Below are positions 5,871 through 7,854 of a stretch of 7,854 bases of DNA, one piece after another. The position numbers and the translations under genes are program-made. Numbering within the stretch: the first letter of the stretch is position 1; each line of letters opens with the position of its first letter. The notes beneath the pieces are model-generated. The model did no database searches, had not been told where the DNA came from, and saw only the letters and a program-made list of their open reading frames with translations. The stretch comes from an uncultured Clostridia bacterium (lineage in GTDB: Bacteria > Bacillota > Clostridia > Lachnospirales > Lachnospiraceae), in NCBI GenBank assembly GCA_947178045.1, contig CAMWWR010000072.1, positions 1 through 7,854 of the forward strand, in the 5' to 3' direction.

Positions 5871-6772
5871 AAATCGCGGAGCTGCGCAAGAAGGCCAATA
5901 TGACCCAGATGGAGCTGGCGGACCGGCTTGGCATCAGCTATCAGGCGGTTTCAAATTGGGAGAGGGGCAATTCCATGCCGGATATTTCAAAGCTGCCGGA
6001 GCTTGCATCCATGTTTGAAATTACGATCGACGAGCTGCTCGGCGAGCGGGTACAGCTTGTCACGAGCGCTGCGGAGGGCGGGCTTGACGAATACATGGAA
6101 AATAATGAGATATCGCCGGAGGAAATCCGGTCGGCGGCTCCGCTGCTGAAGCCGGTGCAGGTGAAGGAGATTTTTGAGAAGAAGGGCACGAACAATATTG
6201 AAAAAATTGCTCCGCTCCTTCCGTTCCTGGCGGAGGATGATATCAATAGATTTCTGGAAAAGGCCGGAGAAGACGGCGAAACCGGGGCGGTGCTCCAGAT
6301 TGCTCCGTTTGCCAGCGAAGATGCGATTCGGAAGGTGGCGGAAAAATGGAGCAGGGAGAAACAAAGTATTAAGGCTCTGCTCCCGTTTATGAGTGAGGAC
6401 GACGTGTGGGAGTTTGCACAGCAAAGCCTTGCGGAGGGCGCACCGGAGGCAGTTCTTGATTTCCTGCCGTTTATGGCGGAGGACGAGGTAGGAAAGCTTG
6501 CGATCGAGTGCTATGAGAAGGAAGGCACGGAAGCGATCAAGCCGTTTTTGCCGTTTATGGCGGAGGATGAGGTAGGAAAGCTTGCGATCGAATGCTATGA
6601 GAAGGAAGGTACGGAAGCAATCAAGCCGTTTTTGCCGTTTATGGCGGAGGATGAGGTAGGAAGGCTTGCACTTGAAGATTATAAGACCGGAGGCATAGAG
6701 AAGATCAAACCGCTGTTGCCATTTATGACAGAGGAGGATGTGGCGAAGCTTGCGAGAATGATCCTGGAGTAG
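5843..6772 (+). CDS. XRE-family regulator with tandem 28-residue LPFM repeats
   Basis: This 309-residue cytosolic protein is probably a DNA-binding transcription regulator. Residues 7-66 form a classic XRE helix-turn-helix (TQMELADRLG, then ISYQAVSNWERG as recognition helix). An acidic linker (about 70-97) follows. Residues 99-309 are about eight helical repeats: 99-125, 126-153, 154-179, 180-207, 208-235, 236-263, 264-291 and a partial 292-309. The usual unit is 28 residues, starting L-P-F-M-x-E-D-x-V and ending near E-x-I-K-P. Such a solenoid most likely binds a partner protein or mediates oligomerisation; the signal is unknown. The ATG at 5843 has AAGGAGAGGG (5826-5835) upstream. No hairpin with a T-run follows, so read-through into the second XRE gene 131 bases on is possible. 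I do not recognise a gene name. Confidence 0.88.
   Translation: MFNMLKIGKKIAELRKKANMTQMELADRLGISYQAVSNWERGNSMPDISKLPELASMFEITIDELLGERVQLVTSAAEGGLDEYMENNEISPEEIRSAAPLLKPVQVKEIFEKKGTNNIEKIAPLLPFLAEDDINRFLEKAGEDGETGAVLQIAPFASEDAIRKVAEKWSREKQSIKALLPFMSEDDVWEFAQQSLAEGAPEAVLDFLPFMAEDEVGKLAIECYEKEGTEAIKPFLPFMAEDEVGKLAIECYEKEGTEAIKPFLPFMAEDEVGRLALEDYKTGGIEKIKPLLPFMTEEDVAKLARMILE
6464..6715 (+). repeat. Three 84-bp tandem repeats inside the XRE gene
   Basis: Units lie at 6464-6547, 6548-6631 and 6632-6715; related but more divergent units flank them, with the next starting at 6716. The first two encode identical 28-residue segments, and their DNA differs at five positions, all synonymous (CTG/TTG, GAC/GAT, GAG/GAA, GGC/GGT, GCG/GCA). 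The third differs in protein sequence in its second half. Confidence 0.95.
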
Positions 6773-6789
6773 GAAGGTGGGAAGAAAAA

Positions 6790-6805
6790 CAACCAAAGGT
6801 TGAAT
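6790..6805. promoter_or_regulatory. Operator-like site AACC-N3-GGTTGAAT, copy 1
   Basis: CAACC-AAA-GGTTG is a perfect 5-bp-arm inverted repeat, followed by AAT. It lies 18 bases after the first XRE stop and upstream of the second XRE gene's candidate promoter. The same AACC-N3-GGTTGAAT string recurs at 7811-7825, and a two-base-spaced variant, AACCGGGGTT, sits at 6832-6841 inside the promoter. A binding site for one of the XRE proteins is a reasonable inference. Confidence 0.5.
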
Positions 6806-6822
6806 CGAAAGAAAATCCTTCC

Positions 6823-6852
6823 GTTGTGCACAACCGGGGTTCGTGCTATTCT
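6823..6852 (+). promoter_or_regulatory. Candidate promoter for the second XRE gene with overlapping palindrome
   Basis: TTGTGC (6824-6829) and TATTCT (6847-6852) are spaced by 17 bases, with an extended -10 TG at 6844-6845. The start would be near 6859, about 45 nt before the ATG. The perfect 12-bp palindrome GTTGTGCACAAC (6823-6834) covers the whole -35, and AACCGGGGTT (6832-6841) fills part of the spacer. Both would suit a repressor, possibly the gene's own product. Confidence 0.5.
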
Positions 6853-6903
6853 GGCCTTGTTTTAGGGAAAATGTACAAGAGCATAAGGAGGAGAAACGGG
6901 CTT

Positions 6904-7812
6904 ATGGGAAACGGATTTAACGAGTGTCTGAAAAAGCTTCGGAAGGAAAAGGGTATGACGCAGGAGGAGCTGGCGGAGGCGGTCGGCGTATCGGCGCAGG
7001 CCGTCTCGAAATGGGAGCTGGGAAGCCTGCCGGACGCGGGGCTCCTGCCTGCGGTTGCGGATGCGCTCGGCACAACGATCGACACGCTGTTTGGCCGGGG
7101 GCAGGAAAGCCCCTGCCTGGAGCAGCTGCTTTCCGAAGAACTGGACCGGGCGGAGCGGGATGAGGACGGGAAAATTTTATGCAACGTCGAGAGAGAAAAA
7201 AGGAGGATGCAATGCGCCTGGCGGATATGCCATCTGCTGGCCTGTGTTTATGCGCGGTGCAGTAACAGCAGGGAGGTTTCCGAAATGACAATTGAGGGAG
7301 GCCAGATGCATGATATGTATACACAGGTTTCCGATGAGGGAGGCTTTTTTCAGGCGAAGCTGAACAGGCCTCTGCAGTATTTCCTGCTGATGCCGCAGCC
7401 GGAGTACACCTGCAAAGATCCGGCCGCGCCCCTGTGTGATCCGGGCTTTGAGGAGCTGTTTTGCTTCCTCGGGCGGCCGAAGGTTCTGCGCGCGCTGGAG
7501 TTTCTGGCAGAACAGCGCCGGAACATGTTTATTGACAGCGATACACTTATAGAGGAGCTGGCGATCGGAAAATCGGACGCGGAGGAGATTATCGCGGGGC
7601 TGCTGAAGTTTCAGTTCATATCAAGGGCAGAGCTGAAGCGGGGAAAGGAAAATGCGGCAATTTACAAGTATTGCCTGGATTGTAATCTGGTCTCGTTTCT
7701 GACCTTTGCCTATGTGCTGCTGAAACAGCCGAGGAACTTCAATATAGGAATATGCAACCGCAGCAGGCCGTATTTCAAAAGCGGTGCGGAGGAAAACTCC
7801 GAAAAATATTAA
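6904..7812 (+). CDS. XRE-family regulator with C-terminal winged-helix-like domain
   Basis: This 302-residue cytosolic protein is likely a transcription regulator with two DNA-binding regions. The N-terminal XRE helix-turn-helix is at 7-64 (TQEELAEAVG, then VSAQAVSKWELG). A Cys-containing helical middle (about 75-120) is followed by a strand-rich part, GGFFQAKLN to FLLMPQPE (147-167). Residues 187-275 read like an ArsR-type winged helix: a K-V-L-R-A-L-E-F-L helix, an I-E-E-L-A...A-E-E-I-I-A-G-L-L recognition pair and a wing near 238-258. Eight Cys lie between 71 and 187 (C71, C93, C104, C109, C114, C119, C170, C178 and C187 are the visible ones if C71 is included), which might allow redox or metal sensing. 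The ATG at 6904 has AAGGAGGAG (6885-6893) upstream; a TTG at 6826 lies before the likely transcription start and is ignored. No effector is evident. Confidence 0.87.
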   Translation: MGNGFNECLKKLRKEKGMTQEELAEAVGVSAQAVSKWELGSLPDAGLLPAVADALGTTIDTLFGRGQESPCLEQLLSEELDRAERDEDGKILCNVEREKRRMQCAWRICHLLACVYARCSNSREVSEMTIEGGQMHDMYTQVSDEGGFFQAKLNRPLQYFLLMPQPEYTCKDPAAPLCDPGFEELFCFLGRPKVLRALEFLAEQRRNMFIDSDTLIEELAIGKSDAEEIIAGLLKFQFISRAELKRGKENAAIYKYCLDCNLVSFLTFAYVLLKQPRNFNIGICNRSRPYFKSGAEENSEKY

Positions 7813-7825
7813 CCTGTGGTTGAAT
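7811..7825. promoter_or_regulatory. Operator-like site AACC-N3-GGTTGAAT, copy 2
   Basis: AACC-TGT-GGTTGAAT overlaps the stop codon of the second XRE gene (7810-7812). It matches the site at 6791-6805 at all twelve fixed positions. The heptamer GTTGAAT recurs at 7843-7849, inside the palindrome at the window end, suggesting a control region for a gene beyond the edge. Confidence 0.45.
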
Positions 7826-7842
7826 TTGTAAAGTTTGCCTAC

Positions 7843-7854
7843 GTTGAATTCAAC
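7843..7854. promoter_or_regulatory. Palindrome GTTGAATTCAAC at the window edge
   Basis: This is a perfect 12-bp palindrome, possibly longer since the window ends within it. It shares GTTGAAT with the two operator-like sites and lies 24 bases (start to start) after the second. It may be part of the regulatory region of the next gene. Confidence 0.35.

Noticed and set aside
5987..6796. Long - strand open frame opposite the LPFM-repeat gene
   Set aside because: It is the antisense of a repeat-rich coding region. Its apparent repeats mirror the real ones, and no start signal is present.

Overview
The window looks like a stretch of chromosome from a Gram-positive Clostridia genome, most likely Lachnospiraceae. 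The reasons are the strong GGAGG-type ribosome binding sites, the sigma-A style promoters, the two Lachnospiraceae-like XRE regulators, and the FAD/Rieske oxidoreductase of the kind found in Firmicutes. No rRNA, tRNA, CRISPR array, insertion sequence or phage gene was seen. Organism assignment is inference from protein style only.

Left end (1-1322, + strand). The window opens inside an ABC exporter gene; only its ATPase half is present. The gene is visibly more AT-rich than everything to its right. A 166-bp gap follows, with a good promoter (TTGCTA-17-TATACT) whose spacer carries a perfect small inverted repeat. This promoter drives a 72-residue charged helical protein of unknown function, which ends at a strong intrinsic terminator.

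Middle (1386-5339, - strand). Three genes lie head to tail, in transcription order. The first is a FAD-dependent oxidoreductase with a C-terminal Rieske [2Fe-2S] domain and an unusual Ser/Pro repeat insert. The second is a soluble TPR-GGDEF protein, probably a diguanylate cyclase, with its own good promoter. The third is a Cys-rich, apparently cytosolic DUF305 protein with two MIPHH motifs, probably metal binding. The gap before the DUF305 gene contains two mutually exclusive hairpins, one of which could be a terminator or attenuator. A link between redox or metal stress and c-di-GMP is possible, but only from gene order.

A 503-bp non-coding stretch (5340-5842) separates the divergent halves. 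It holds a pair of competing hairpins, a palindrome, a candidate promoter, and a decayed duplicate of the ribosome-binding/start region of the next gene.

Right end (5843-7854, + strand). Two XRE-family regulators follow one another. The first fuses an HTH domain to about eight tandem 28-residue helical repeats with an LPFM core. The second has an N-terminal XRE HTH and a C-terminal winged-helix-like region. The sequence AACC-N3-GGTTGAAT appears just after the stop of the first regulator and again at the stop of the second. A 12-bp palindrome overlaps the -35 of the second regulator's candidate promoter. This pair, with its repeated operator-like sites, is the part of the window most likely to be a little-studied regulatory module; a third member may lie beyond the right edge.
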